DNA of 32,616 nt from JAVBOD01 sp031551045 (GCA_031551045.1 JAVBOD010000030.1:1-32616), one strand, 5' to 3'; positions 1 to 8,026 are shown, numbered from the stretch's first letter. The notes: generated from the letters alone by a model not told the origin. Translations and numbers: made by a program.

Positions 1-176
1 ATAGCGACTACGTTTTTGTGTGTTTGCAAGGTAATCCACACGTGGCCGGCCTGGGCGTGCCCCATCACATCGCTCAGCAGGTCGGAGGTGTAGCCGCCGT
101 TGATTTCTTTTTCCAAATTATTTTCTCCGCAAAAAACACGGAGGTTGAGCTTTTGTACTAATTCCGAAACTTTCAT
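1..176 (-). CDS. DRTGG-domain protein, 3' part cut off by window edge
   Basis: The minus-strand reading frame opens with ATG at 174-176 and stays open to the edge, giving 58 full codons that begin MKVSELVQKLNL. The peptide is a clear paralogue of the complete DRTGG protein at 2205-2549: both share the pattern MK-x-x-E, a V-F/V-CG pair near residue 16, L-E-x-E/D-I, and SDLLSDV or SDLMSDV near residue 33. DRTGG domains (Pfam PF07085) are small ligand-binding or regulatory folds whose exact role is not settled; they also occur next to CBS domains and in PTA-like proteins. It is the last in-window gene of the minus-strand cluster with the hydrogenase-like protein and the HATPase, so a shared signalling role is inferred. 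Function beyond the fold is unknown. Confidence 0.8.
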   Translation of the reverse strand, partial: MKVSELVQKLNLRVFCGENNLEKEINGGYTSDLLSDVMGHAQAGHVWITLQTHKNVVA

Positions 177-217
177 TATATTTATTTTTTAATTTTACTT
201 CATTTATTTACACCGAT

Positions 218-275
218 TCTTCGCTTCGCTCAGAATGACAAAGATTGCTTCGTCGCTTCGCTTCCTCGCAATGAC
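218..275. repeat. Two direct copies of the GTCATTGCGA-type intergenic repeat
   Basis: Two similar units lie in the same orientation: 218-239 (TCTTCGCTTCGCTCAGAATGAC) reads as one arm and 245-275 ends in CTTCCTCGCAATGAC. The same family is present as inverted pairs at 4411-4467 and 22641-22703. Here the copies are direct rather than inverted, so no strong hairpin is formed. The unit resembles dispersed REP-like intergenic repeats. It lies between the hydrogenase-like gene and the downstream DRTGG gene. Confidence 0.7.
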
Positions 276-283
276 GGCGGCTC

Positions 284-316
284 CATTCATCATTCATCAT
301 GCATCATTCATCATTC
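284..316. repeat. Short tandem repeat of CATCATT units
   Basis: About 33 bases consist of imperfect iterations of a 7-base unit (CATTCAT/CATCATT with one variant GCATCATT). It sits immediately after the stop codon of the hydrogenase-like gene (minus strand). It is too short and too uniform in unit to be a CRISPR array. Confidence 0.75.
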
Positions 317-317
317 T

Positions 318-1661
318 TTATACAGACTGCTCTGTGGCAAACCGGTCTTTCCCCCAAATACGTTCTTTGATTTCAATTGATTTTTCCATCGAAAGCGTGC
401 CGTCTTTTTGATGTTGTGTCTGCATAAAAATGCAGGAATCCAACACGGCTTGTTCACGTACGATATCTTCGGCCAGCGCTTCGCAACTCGGCGCTCCGCA
501 AGCGCCGCAGTCGATACCGGGAAGCCGCTCTTTCAAGCGCCGCGCCTGTTCCATTTTTTTCAGGGCTTTGGCCATATCGCGGTCGTATTTCACCATGGAC
601 CGCGGTTCCACGGTTCCTACCGACATATTTTTCAACAAGTAGTCACAATAGCGTTCGCTAATAATGTTTTCTTCCGGCGCTTTCTCAGCCATGCCGCGCA
701 GCCGTTCGGCCGTTAAAAAACGATTGCCGGGCGTGAGGATACCGCCGGCACAACTCTCGTCGCACATTCGCAATTCCAAAAAGTCAACACCGGAAAGTTC
801 GTCATTTTCCAAACGCTCCAAAATATCAATCACATTATTCACGCCGTCCACCGCCAAGCATCGGAACTCCCTCAAATTGCCCGCTTCTCCGTCGGTAAGC
901 GCCCATTTCACGCCTTTCGACGAGATTGGAGGCGTATCGGAAATGGCGCATGTTTTATTGGTCTTTTGTTTATAAACCTGATAAACCCGGTTGTAAAGAT
1001 TGTTCATATTGATAACACCCGTTACCGGCGAAAAATTATCGCCGACGGGCGCTTTAATCGAAGCAATTTTAGCGGCACAAGGCGTAATATAAAAGAGCCC
1101 GATGTCTTCCAGTGCAGCTCCTTTTTCCCGCATGTAGTATTGTTGAAAATAATGTGTGGTTATTTCCAGCGGCTGTTTCAGCTTCATAATATTTTCCACC
1201 AAAGCGGGAAAATTCACCTGTATCAGGCGAACCACCGCCGGACAATACGAGGAGATAATCGGCTTCTCGTTTTCGTCAATATATTTTCGGATTTCCTCAT
1301 TTAATAAATCCACCGTATGCTCGACACGACACACATCCGTAAATCCCAAATCGAGCAGGATGCTGTTGATTTCTTCCGTAGAAATTTTCCGGCTGAATTG
1401 ACCGAAAAAAACCGACGGTACCATCACAATACGATGCTTGTAATTATAAATTTGGGTGAAATCGTCGTCTTCTATCACAATGGCGCGCGTAGGGCACACG
1501 CGGTAACATTCGCCGCAGTCGATGCACCAGTCGGGATAAAGCATGGCTTTTCCGCCGGTTACCCGCAATGCTTCGGTCGGGCACACTTTCATGCAGTGCG
1601 AACAACCGATACACACGTCGTGCCGTATTTTCAGCGCATGATGAAATGCTTGTTGTTCCAT
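318..1661 (-). CDS. [FeFe]-hydrogenase-like iron-sulfur protein, putative sensory type
   Basis: 447 residues. The N-terminus carries two 4Fe-4S ferredoxin motifs (C17, C20, C23, C27 and C46, C49, C52, C56). The middle is a hydrogenase large-subunit domain: C140 in SSYCPAV (L1), C195 in TPCAAK (L2), and C300 plus C304 in RMCDESCAGG (last loop), so all four H-cluster cysteines are kept. A third iron-sulfur domain (PF04060-like, C385, C388, C393, C410) lies near the C-terminus. Compared with catalytic enzymes the proton-transfer Cys before the L1 cysteine is Tyr139 and the L2 Glu is Ser201, and the domain is short. These features fit the putative sensory or regulatory classes (group C/D) better than a fast catalytic hydrogenase; no PAS domain is visible. 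It follows HATPase and DRTGG genes on the same strand. HydG at 4668 could supply its H-cluster. Start ATG at 1659-1661 matches the ferredoxin N-terminus. Confidence 0.88.
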   Translation of the reverse strand: MEQQAFHHALKIRHDVCIGCSHCMKVCPTEALRVTGGKAMLYPDWCIDCGECYRVCPTRAIVIEDDDFTQIYNYKHRIVMVPSVFFGQFSRKISTEEINSILLDLGFTDVCRVEHTVDLLNEEIRKYIDENEKPIISSYCPAVVRLIQVNFPALVENIMKLKQPLEITTHYFQQYYMREKGAALEDIGLFYITPCAAKIASIKAPVGDNFSPVTGVINMNNLYNRVYQVYKQKTNKTCAISDTPPISSKGVKWALTDGEAGNLREFRCLAVDGVNNVIDILERLENDELSGVDFLELRMCDESCAGGILTPGNRFLTAERLRGMAEKAPEENIISERYCDYLLKNMSVGTVEPRSMVKYDRDMAKALKKMEQARRLKERLPGIDCGACGAPSCEALAEDIVREQAVLDSCIFMQTQHQKDGTLSMEKSIEIKERIWGKDRFATEQSV

Positions 1662-1720
1662 AATTTTTTCGTTCTTTTTATCAAAACTATCTACTTGTTA
1701 ACCCTAACAAGCCTTTGAAA

Positions 1721-1753
1721 AGATTTGGCAAATTTTTGAAATTTGTCAAATCT
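1721..1753 (-). terminator. Long AT-rich hairpin between HATPase and hydrogenase-like genes
   Basis: Arms 1721-1735 (AGATTTGGCAAATTT) and 1739-1753 pair over 15 bp with one G-U type mismatch and a 3-base loop. On the minus strand it is followed by TTTTC, a weak U-run, so it could attenuate transcription between the HATPase and the hydrogenase-like gene or act as a processing site. A smaller 5-bp stem (1771-1775 with 1782-1786) lies just before it. Together they look like a repeat-derived insert in an operon. Confidence 0.55.
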
Positions 1754-1786
1754 AAACCCTGTTCAGGGCTCTCGCTATGCTGCGAG

Positions 1787-2203
1787 CTACGACGCCAAGG
1801 TGATGGAAATATCCAACGTAGTTCCTTTTCCCACTTCCGAGGTAATATTGAATTTGTCGGCATTGTCGCTGATATTCGGCAAACCCATGCCGGCGCCGAA
1901 TCCCATTTCGCGCACTTTGGCCGAAGCGGTGGAATAGCCTTTCTGCATGGCTTGTGCAATATCGGGAATGCCGGGGCCTTCATCAACCAATTTAATATGT
2001 ACCTGTTCCGGTTCGATATCGACGAAAATATCGCCGCGGTGCGCGTGTGCCACGATATTCACTTCCGCCTCGTAGAGCGCCACCACCACGCGTTTCACAA
2101 TCACCGGATTGACATTGATTTGTTTCAAGGCTTTTTTCACTTGGCTCGAGGCATAGCCGGCTTGCGTGAAATCGCCGCCTTCTACTTTAAACTCCAACTG
2201 CAT
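1787..2203 (-). CDS. RsbW-like ATP-binding protein (HATPase_c, anti-sigma/serine kinase type)
   Basis: 138 residues, the normal size of stand-alone HATPase_c proteins such as RsbW and SpoIIAB. The Bergerat fold motifs are visible: N-box around ALYEAEVN (E45, N49), G1 box DEGPGI (residues 74-79) and glycine-rich G2 box GFGAGMGLP (101-109). No histidine-kinase dimerisation domain or membrane segment is present. Family members phosphorylate anti-anti-sigma proteins or bind sigma factors; the partner here is not identified in the window. The gene starts one base after the stop codon of the upstream DRTGG gene, which implies translational coupling, and is followed by a hairpin and then the hydrogenase-like gene. 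Its role as a signal transducer for that module is an inference from context. Confidence 0.85.
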   Translation of the reverse strand: MQLEFKVEGGDFTQAGYASSQVKKALKQINVNPVIVKRVVVALYEAEVNIVAHAHRGDIFVDIEPEQVHIKLVDEGPGIPDIAQAMQKGYSTASAKVREMGFGAGMGLPNISDNADKFNITSEVGKGTTLDISITLAS

Positions 2204-2204
2204 A

Positions 2205-2549
2205 TTAATAAACCGGTTTTAAGCCCATTTGATACAAAATGCCGGCCGTTTTAAACATGGAGAATGGGCTACGGATAAGCACCATGCCGCTATCTTCGGC
2301 CAGTTCCACCATATCCATGGTGATTTCCTTGTTGCGCACAATCAACACATACTGCACGTCGCTCATCTCGGCCGTGCGAATAGATTGAATATTGGACAAT
2401 CCGGTAATCAACATGAAATTTTGAAATTTCAAGGTAAGCACATCGCTCATTAAATCCGAAGCAAAAGCTTTGTCGATGTCTTCTTCGAGGCGATCGCTGC
2501 CGCACACCACTTCACCGTTTACGGCATCTGCAATTTCACAAATCTTCAT
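2205..2549 (-). CDS. DRTGG-domain protein
   Basis: 114 residues, close to a single DRTGG domain with no signal peptide or membrane segment. It is paralogous to the truncated protein at the left edge (shared CG, LE-x-D-I and SDLMSDV elements), so the cluster encodes two DRTGG proteins. It is the first gene of the minus-strand cluster, and a TACATTTA box lies 24 bases upstream. Its stop codon is one base from the start of the HATPase gene. DRTGG folds are thought to sense small ligands, but no substrate is known for this type. Assignment to the domain is from sequence resemblance; function is unknown. Confidence 0.78.
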   Translation of the reverse strand: MKICEIADAVNGEVVCGSDRLEEDIDKAFASDLMSDVLTLKFQNFMLITGLSNIQSIRTAEMSDVQYVLIVRNKEITMDMVELAEDSGMVLIRSPFSMFKTAGILYQMGLKPVY

Positions 2550-2573
2550 AAATTTGAATAGGGTTTAAAAAAG

Positions 2574-2581
2574 TAAATGTA
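2574..2581 (-). promoter_or_regulatory. Candidate -7 box for the DRTGG-HATPase-hydrogenase cluster
   Basis: On the minus strand the sequence reads TACATTTA, one base off the Bacteroidetes -7 consensus TAnnTTTG, 24 bases upstream of the DRTGG start codon. No convincing -33 TTG element is seen. It is divergent from the box at 2594-2601. Confidence 0.4.
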
Positions 2582-2593
2582 CAAAAAAAATAG

Positions 2594-2601
2594 TAATTTT
2601 G
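2594..2601 (+). promoter_or_regulatory. Candidate -7 box for the gamma-glutamyltransferase gene
   Basis: TAATTTTG matches TAnnTTTG. It lies downstream of an in-frame ATG at 2577, so that ATG could not be on the transcript; this supports the start at 2646, which also gives a proper signal peptide. Confidence 0.5.
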
Positions 2602-2645
2602 TAACGCTTATTAACATTTTTCCTTACCTTAATTTTGAGAAGACT

Positions 2646-4346
2646 ATGAAAAAATATGCTTTTTTCACGTTAATCGCCTTACTATCAATAACCATAAATG
2701 CCCAAGACCGCCGTAGCGGAAAACCATGGACAACGCGCAGTGAAGTCATTGCCCAAAACGGTATGGTTTGTTCGTCGCACCCCTTAGCCACACAAGTGGG
2801 CGTCGATATTTTAAAGAAAGGCGGCACGGCGGTGGATGCCGCTATTGCCGTAAACGCCTGCCTCGGACTGATGGAGCCCACGGGTTGCGGTATTGGCGGC
2901 GATTTATTTGCGATTGTGTGGGACGCCAAAACGCAAAAACTTTACGGCCTCAATGCCAGCGGAAGCGCCCCGAAAAATATCAGCATCGTGGCGTTGAAAG
3001 AGCGCGGCATGACGAAGATACCGTCTTACGGCCCGCTGCCGGTAAGCGTGCCGGGTTGCGTGGACGGATGGTACGAGTTGCATAAGAAATTCGGCTCGTT
3101 GCCCATGCCGCAATTGCTGCAACCGGCCATCGACTACGCCGAAAAGGGCTTTCCGCTTACGGAAGTCATCGCGCCGGCCATGCAAAGCAGCATCAACCGT
3201 TTTATAACACGCTATCCTAATATTAAAGAAACGTATGCACCCAACGGCGAGCAATGGAAGAAAGGCGACATTTTCCGCAACCCGATGCTGGCAAAAACGC
3301 TGAAACTGCTTGCCCAAAAAGGACGCGACGAATTTTACAAAGGAAGCATCGCCCGGACAATCACCGATTTCATTCAGTCGCAAGGCGGCTTTTTGACGTA
3401 TGACGATCTGGCGTCGCACCGTTCGGAATGGACGGAGCCGGTGGGCGCCAACTACCGCGGCTACGATGTGTGGGAACTTCCGCCTAACGGGCAAGGCATT
3501 GCTGCGTTGGAAATGCTCAATCTTTTGGAAGCATACGATTTGCAAAACTACGGTTTCGGCTCGCCCGAGCATATTCATTATTTTGTGGAAGCAAAAAAAC
3601 TGGCGTTTGAAGACCGCGCCAAGTACTATGCCGATATGCGTTTTTATAATGTTCCCGTGCAGCAACTCATCAGTAAAGAATATGCCGCACAACGCCGCCG
3701 GGAAATCAGCGACCACCGTGCGGCACAAAGCCCGCAGGCGGGTGTAATTGCCGACACCGATAATACGATTTACCTTACCGTGGCCGACAAAGACGGTAAC
3801 ATGGTGTCGTTCATTCAAAGCAACTACCGCGGCATGGGCAGCGGGATGGTGCCGCCGGGTTTGGGTTTCATGCTGCAAGACCGTGGCGAGCTGTTCTCGT
3901 TGGACGAAACGCACGCCAATGCGCTGGCGCCTGGAAAACGGCCGTTTCACACGATTATTCCGGCCTTTGTAACGAAAGATGGGAAGCCGTTTCTTAGCTT
4001 CGGCGTCATGGGTGGCGATTTTCAACCATTAGGGCATGTGCAAATTTTAATAAATATTATTGACTTTGGCATGAATGTACAGGAAGCCGGCGATGCGCCG
4101 CGTATCGACCACCTCGGCTCCTCATCGCCTACCGGCGAAGCGCAGGAAACAGGCGGTGGAAATATCGTGCTCGAAAACGGATTTTCGCCGGAAACCGTTC
4201 GCCATTTGCTGAGCATGGGACATAAGGTAAGCTATGGTTTCGGCGGCGCCTACGGCGGCTATCAGGCAATTTTATACGATTCGAAAAACAACGTGTATTT
4301 CGGAGCATCCGAAAGCCGTAAGGACGGCTGCGCGATGGGGTATTGA
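2646..4346 (+). CDS. ggt: Gamma-glutamyltransferase, secreted
   Basis: 566 residues from the chosen start. Residues 1-19 form a signal peptide (MKKYAFFTLIALLSITINA), so the enzyme acts in the periplasm or outside. The family cleaves gamma-glutamyl bonds of glutathione and related peptides and matures by self-cleavage into large and small subunits. Large-subunit signatures are visible (GGTAVDAAIAVNACLGLMEP near residue 50, GCGIGGDLFAIV). The predicted autoprocessing nucleophile is Thr374 in DNTIYLTVADKDGNMVS, aligned to the catalytic Thr of E. coli GGT. The small-subunit motif GSGMVPPGLGFMLQDRG follows. The longer frame from 2577 was rejected because the signal peptide and the promoter box both favour 2646. 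It stands between the hydrogenase-like cluster and hydG but transcribes with hydG; no functional link is evident. Confidence 0.92.
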   Translation: MKKYAFFTLIALLSITINAQDRRSGKPWTTRSEVIAQNGMVCSSHPLATQVGVDILKKGGTAVDAAIAVNACLGLMEPTGCGIGGDLFAIVWDAKTQKLYGLNASGSAPKNISIVALKERGMTKIPSYGPLPVSVPGCVDGWYELHKKFGSLPMPQLLQPAIDYAEKGFPLTEVIAPAMQSSINRFITRYPNIKETYAPNGEQWKKGDIFRNPMLAKTLKLLAQKGRDEFYKGSIARTITDFIQSQGGFLTYDDLASHRSEWTEPVGANYRGYDVWELPPNGQGIAALEMLNLLEAYDLQNYGFGSPEHIHYFVEAKKLAFEDRAKYYADMRFYNVPVQQLISKEYAAQRRREISDHRAAQSPQAGVIADTDNTIYLTVADKDGNMVSFIQSNYRGMGSGMVPPGLGFMLQDRGELFSLDETHANALAPGKRPFHTIIPAFVTKDGKPFLSFGVMGGDFQPLGHVQILINIIDFGMNVQEAGDAPRIDHLGSSSPTGEAQETGGGNIVLENGFSPETVRHLLSMGHKVSYGFGGAYGGYQAILYDSKNNVYFGASESRKDGCAMGY

Positions 4347-4410
4347 TGAGTAGTAGATAGAGAGCAGTAGGCAGTAAAACGCCGTTGTTGCTGTTACAAA
4401 CGAAGCATCC

Positions 4411-4467
4411 GTCATTGCGAGCGAAGCGATCTCCTTCTCTTACAAGATTGCCTCGCTTCGCAACGAC
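4411..4467. repeat. Inverted GTCATTGCGA-type intergenic repeat
   Basis: The 321-base gap 4347-4667 holds no gene. Arms 4411-4431 (GTCATTGCGAGCGAAGCGATC) and 4446-4467 (ending TTCGCAACGAC) are near-perfect reverse complements and can fold into a hairpin. The family also occurs at 218-275 and 22641-22703. It may act as a transcript end or stabiliser after ggt, but is best seen as a REP-like element. The rest of the gap contains only the AT-rich hydG promoter region. Confidence 0.75.
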
Positions 4468-4616
4468 GGGGAAAGCAGAGTAATCTCTTAATGGACATCA
4501 CCCAAATATCCTTCCAAAACCGGCAAAAAAGCATAGCATGGAACGGATATATTAACTTAAAATAAATCTTATAAGAGTTTTTAACGAAAAAAGAAGCGAC
4601 TTTGGAAGGAATTTTG

Positions 4617-4624
4617 TAACTTTG
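4617..4624 (+). promoter_or_regulatory. Candidate -7 box for hydG
   Basis: TAACTTTG matches the TAnnTTTG consensus and lies 43 bases upstream of the hydG ATG. A -33 TTG at the usual 19-21 base spacing is not obvious. Confidence 0.5.
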
Positions 4625-4667
4625 ATTAATTATTATTCAAAGCTAACAGGTATTAAGGTAAAAGAAT

Positions 4668-6092
4668 ATGAAATTCTATCCGGAACAATATACGATCCCC
4701 GACCGCCCGATGCTCCCCTTTATTGATGAAGCGGAAATTTGGGCTTATTTGAAAAATGCGAAATCGGATCCTGCAAGAGTACGTGATATTGTAGCAAAAT
4801 CGCTCGACAAGCAGCGCCTCAATCTCAACGAAACGGCCGCCTTGCTTAATGCTACCGACCCTGAAAGTGTAGCCCTTATCAAAGAAGCCGCACACACGTT
4901 GAAAGAACGAATATACGGCAACCGTATCGTATTGTTTGCCCCACTGTATGTAGGCAACCGCTGTATGAATAATTGCAGCTACTGCGGGTTCCGGGCGTCC
5001 AATACGGAACAAATGCGCACGACGCTCAATCGCGAACAACTTATTAAGGAAGTAGAGGCCTTGGAAGACGATGGCCAAAAACGGCTGATATTAGTATTTG
5101 GGGAGCATCGCGACTATTCTCCGGAATTCATTGCCGACTCGGCACGCACCGTATATAGCGTCAAAAAAGGGCGTGGAGAAATACGACGGGTGAACATAAA
5201 TGCTGCTCCGCTGGATATTGAAGGATTCCGGACGGTAAAAGCAGCCGGTATCGGAACGTATCAAATTTTTCAGGAAACGTATCATCCCGAAACCTATAAA
5301 ATGTATCATTTATCGGGCCCAAAAAGAGATTTTGAGAACCGGCTCGTATCGCTCGACCGCGCACAGGAAGCCGGATTAGACGATGTAGGTATCGGGGCGT
5401 TGTTCGGGTTATACGACTGGCGCTACGAAGTGATGGCCATGGTGCGTCACACCAACCATCTGGAAGCCTGTTACAATGTGGGACCCCACACTATTTCGTT
5501 TCCACGGATACAAGCCGCATCGAATATTATCCGCAAACAGGAATACCTGGTTTCGGATAACGATTTTCTAAAGATGATAGCCATCCTGCGATTAGCAGTA
5601 CCTTATACGGGACTGATTTGTACCGCTCGTGAAAATGATGCCGTACGCCGCGAAGCGTTACATTACGGTGTTTCGCAAATCGACGGCGGTACCAAGTTGG
5701 AAATAGGTGCCTATGCCGAAAAAGAACACGAGCAACAAGATTTGAATCGCGAACAATTTCAAATTAACGACTCCCGCCCCTTGTCCGATGTGATGAAAGA
5801 GCTTATTACACAAGGCTACTTGCCGTCATTCTGCACCGCTTGCTACCGGAAAGGACGCACCGGCGAACATTTCATGGAATTTTCCGTGCCGGGATTTATA
5901 AAACGCTTCTGTACTCCGAATGCCATGTTTACATTAGCAGAATATTTAGAAGATTATGCCGACACCTCTTTGCGCGAAAAAGGCTATGCCGTCATCGAAA
6001 AACATTTGCAACAAATGGACGAGAAGCAGATAGCCGAGATCCGTGAAAAACTGGGGCGCATCAAAAAAGGAGATCGGGATTTGTACTACTAA
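4668..6092 (+). CDS. hydG: [FeFe] hydrogenase H-cluster radical SAM maturase HydG
   Basis: 474 residues, the usual HydG length. The radical SAM motif is CX3CX2C (C99, C103, C106 in NRCMNNCSYCGF). The C-terminal auxiliary cluster motif CX2CX22C is present (C389, C392, C415), which separates HydG from the related ThiH, where the last cluster is absent. HydG lyses L-tyrosine to p-cresol and a glycyl fragment and converts the latter to CO and cyanide bound to iron, the diatomic ligands of the H-cluster. HydE and HydF, its partners, are not in this window. The hydrogenase-like protein at 318-1661 is a plausible client, and a catalytic hydrogenase probably lies outside. An own promoter box is at 4617. 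A 78-base gap follows before the phosphoesterase gene. Confidence 0.95.
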   Translation: MKFYPEQYTIPDRPMLPFIDEAEIWAYLKNAKSDPARVRDIVAKSLDKQRLNLNETAALLNATDPESVALIKEAAHTLKERIYGNRIVLFAPLYVGNRCMNNCSYCGFRASNTEQMRTTLNREQLIKEVEALEDDGQKRLILVFGEHRDYSPEFIADSARTVYSVKKGRGEIRRVNINAAPLDIEGFRTVKAAGIGTYQIFQETYHPETYKMYHLSGPKRDFENRLVSLDRAQEAGLDDVGIGALFGLYDWRYEVMAMVRHTNHLEACYNVGPHTISFPRIQAASNIIRKQEYLVSDNDFLKMIAILRLAVPYTGLICTARENDAVRREALHYGVSQIDGGTKLEIGAYAEKEHEQQDLNREQFQINDSRPLSDVMKELITQGYLPSFCTACYRKGRTGEHFMEFSVPGFIKRFCTPNAMFTLAEYLEDYADTSLREKGYAVIEKHLQQMDEKQIAEIREKLGRIKKGDRDLYY

Positions 6093-6170
6093 ACCGGTAC
6101 AAAAGCAGTTCAGGGCCAGGGGTGTAAAGCAGCACTCCGGGTTATTATGTATTAAAAAACACCTGCAACG

Positions 6171-7997
6171 ATGAAGAAAATATTCTTTTTTCTGCTATTT
6201 AGCTGCTTATCTCTAAGCATATTCGCCCAAAACGAAATTACTATTTTGTTTACGCATGATTTGCATTCGGCGTTCTTGGGAACAAATCACCAGGGAGGCT
6301 ATGCACGCCTTTTTTCAGTTATTGAAAACGAACGGTCTCTACATCCGGCTTCCACCTTATTGTTAGATGCCGGCGATATCGCCATGGGCTCTTTTTTTCA
6401 TACATTATTTATGACCGAAAGTAGCGAATTGCGCCTTATGGGGAAAATGGGATATGATGTGACCACCTTTGGAAATCATGATTTTGATTTCGGCATTAAA
6501 GCGCTGGCTAACGCTTTAAAAATAGCCCGGAATTATACGCCGACGCCTCTTATCGTAGCAGCAAACCTCCGGCTAAAAGATCAAAGCAGGCGGGCGGCCG
6601 CGCAGCGACAATACGGAATAAAAGAATATATTATTGTAGAAAAGGAAGGCAAACGTATCGGGATTTTCGGGCTGCTCGGCAGCGAGGCATTCGATAATGC
6701 ACCTAATGCCGCCGTTCTACATTACGAAGAACCTGTCGATTGTGCAAAACGTATCGTAAAAATTTTACGCGAACAGGAAAAAGCCGATATTATTATTTGC
6801 CTTTCGCACAGTGGCTCCAGCACGAATAAAAAATATTCGGAAGACGAAATATTGGCCCGAAAAGCAGCGGGAATAGACATTATTATCAGCGGGCATTCGC
6901 ACACGGTGCTACCGGAACCCATTATAGTGGGCAACACCATTATTGCTTCGGCCGGAAGCCGCGGTAAATACTTAGGAAGCATCACGCTCAATGTCGAACA
7001 AAAATCTCCGAAATTGATTGATTACAAACTTATCGCCATTACCAATCTTTTTCCCGAAAACGACAGCATAAAAAAGGCGATCGAATATTTTAAAGAAAAA
7101 GTAGAAGAACAATACCTGCAGCCGCTCGGGTTGCATTTCGACGATACCGTAGCGCACAGTTGTTTTGAATTATCGGCGCAAGCCAATATTGCAGGAGAAT
7201 CGGAGTTGGGCGCTTTAATAGCCGATGCCTATCTACAAGCCGCTCTACGCAACGGAAAAACAGCTCATATTGGTGTTGTTACGTCAGGCGGTATCCGTGA
7301 TAATTTATATACCGGTTATGTAACCGAAGACCAAATATTCAATATTCTTTCACTGGGAGTCGGCCCCGACGGAAAAGCCGGCTATCCATTGGTTTTACTA
7401 CATCTGACCGGGAAAGAGCTATGGGATTTATGTGAACTCGACGCCAGTATCTCTCCCATGCTGACCTATGCTCAATTATTTTTCTCCGGACTGCGTTACG
7501 AATACAATCCGCACCGGCTGTTCTGCAACCGTGTCACCCGTGTCGAGGTAAAAGACGAAACAGGAAATTTTGTAAAACCCGACCCTGAAAAATTATACGC
7601 GGTGGTTGCCAGCTTGTATTCGGCACAAATGTTAGAAGTAGTAAAAGCAAAAACACACGGCATTCTTTCACTAACTCCAAAAACAGCAGAAGGTATTCCC
7701 ACGGACGATTATGAAGCCGCTATTCTTAAAGATAATTCAGGAAATGAGATAAAAGAATGGCTCGCCTTTGAAAATTACTTACGCGTTTTGAAAGAAATTC
7801 CCCCCTGTTATATAAAAACCGATAACCGGAAATTACGGGAGGACGAATGCTCCCTAAAGGCTGTATTGATGCTCCCCAATAGATTTGCATGGTTCGTCTA
7901 TGGCGCCACCGTTTTATTATTAGCCGGCGTATCGTTATTGACGATTTTTATCTTACGCAGAATTCAAAAACGCCGTGAAGAAAAAGAGGATCGTTAA
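6171..7997 (+). CDS. 5'-nucleotidase/UshA-type phosphoesterase with C-terminal membrane anchor
   Basis: 608 residues. A signal peptide (residues 1-19, ending FAQ) is followed by a calcineurin-like metallophosphoesterase domain: FTHDLHSAF (D30, H32), LLDAGD, GNHDFDFG and SGHSHTVLP, the expected metal ligands. The second half matches the 5'-nucleotidase C-terminal substrate domain (for example VTSGGIRDNLYTGYVTEDQ). A single hydrophobic helix near residues 575-598 (FAWFVYGATVLLLAGV region) followed by an Arg/Lys-rich tail would anchor the enzyme in a membrane with the catalytic part in the periplasm; soluble UshA lacks such an anchor. It likely removes phosphate from nucleotides or related phosphoesters; the substrate is not known. 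It may be read through from hydG, since no clear promoter lies in the 78-base gap. It converges on the lipoprotein gene at 8027 with only 29 bases between. Confidence 0.88.
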   Translation: MKKIFFFLLFSCLSLSIFAQNEITILFTHDLHSAFLGTNHQGGYARLFSVIENERSLHPASTLLLDAGDIAMGSFFHTLFMTESSELRLMGKMGYDVTTFGNHDFDFGIKALANALKIARNYTPTPLIVAANLRLKDQSRRAAAQRQYGIKEYIIVEKEGKRIGIFGLLGSEAFDNAPNAAVLHYEEPVDCAKRIVKILREQEKADIIICLSHSGSSTNKKYSEDEILARKAAGIDIIISGHSHTVLPEPIIVGNTIIASAGSRGKYLGSITLNVEQKSPKLIDYKLIAITNLFPENDSIKKAIEYFKEKVEEQYLQPLGLHFDDTVAHSCFELSAQANIAGESELGALIADAYLQAALRNGKTAHIGVVTSGGIRDNLYTGYVTEDQIFNILSLGVGPDGKAGYPLVLLHLTGKELWDLCELDASISPMLTYAQLFFSGLRYEYNPHRLFCNRVTRVEVKDETGNFVKPDPEKLYAVVASLYSAQMLEVVKAKTHGILSLTPKTAEGIPTDDYEAAILKDNSGNEIKEWLAFENYLRVLKEIPPCYIKTDNRKLREDECSLKAVLMLPNRFAWFVYGATVLLLAGVSLLTIFILRRIQKRREEKEDR

Positions 7998-8026
7998 CGG
8001 CGTTTATTCCAAAAAAAGGATTCGCT

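Noticed and set aside
284..316. CATCATT repeats as a CRISPR array
   Set aside because: Units are seven bases, directly adjacent, with no spacers and no cas genes.
2904..4025. A 373-codon open frame on the minus strand inside ggt
   Set aside because: It is antisense to a well-supported gene, has no family motif, and its composition (rich in Arg, His, Val) is typical of shadow frames in GC-rich coding DNA.
4668..6092. Identification as thiamine biosynthesis ThiH
   Set aside because: The C-terminal CX2CX22C motif and the length match HydG; no thiamine genes are nearby, while a hydrogenase-like gene is.
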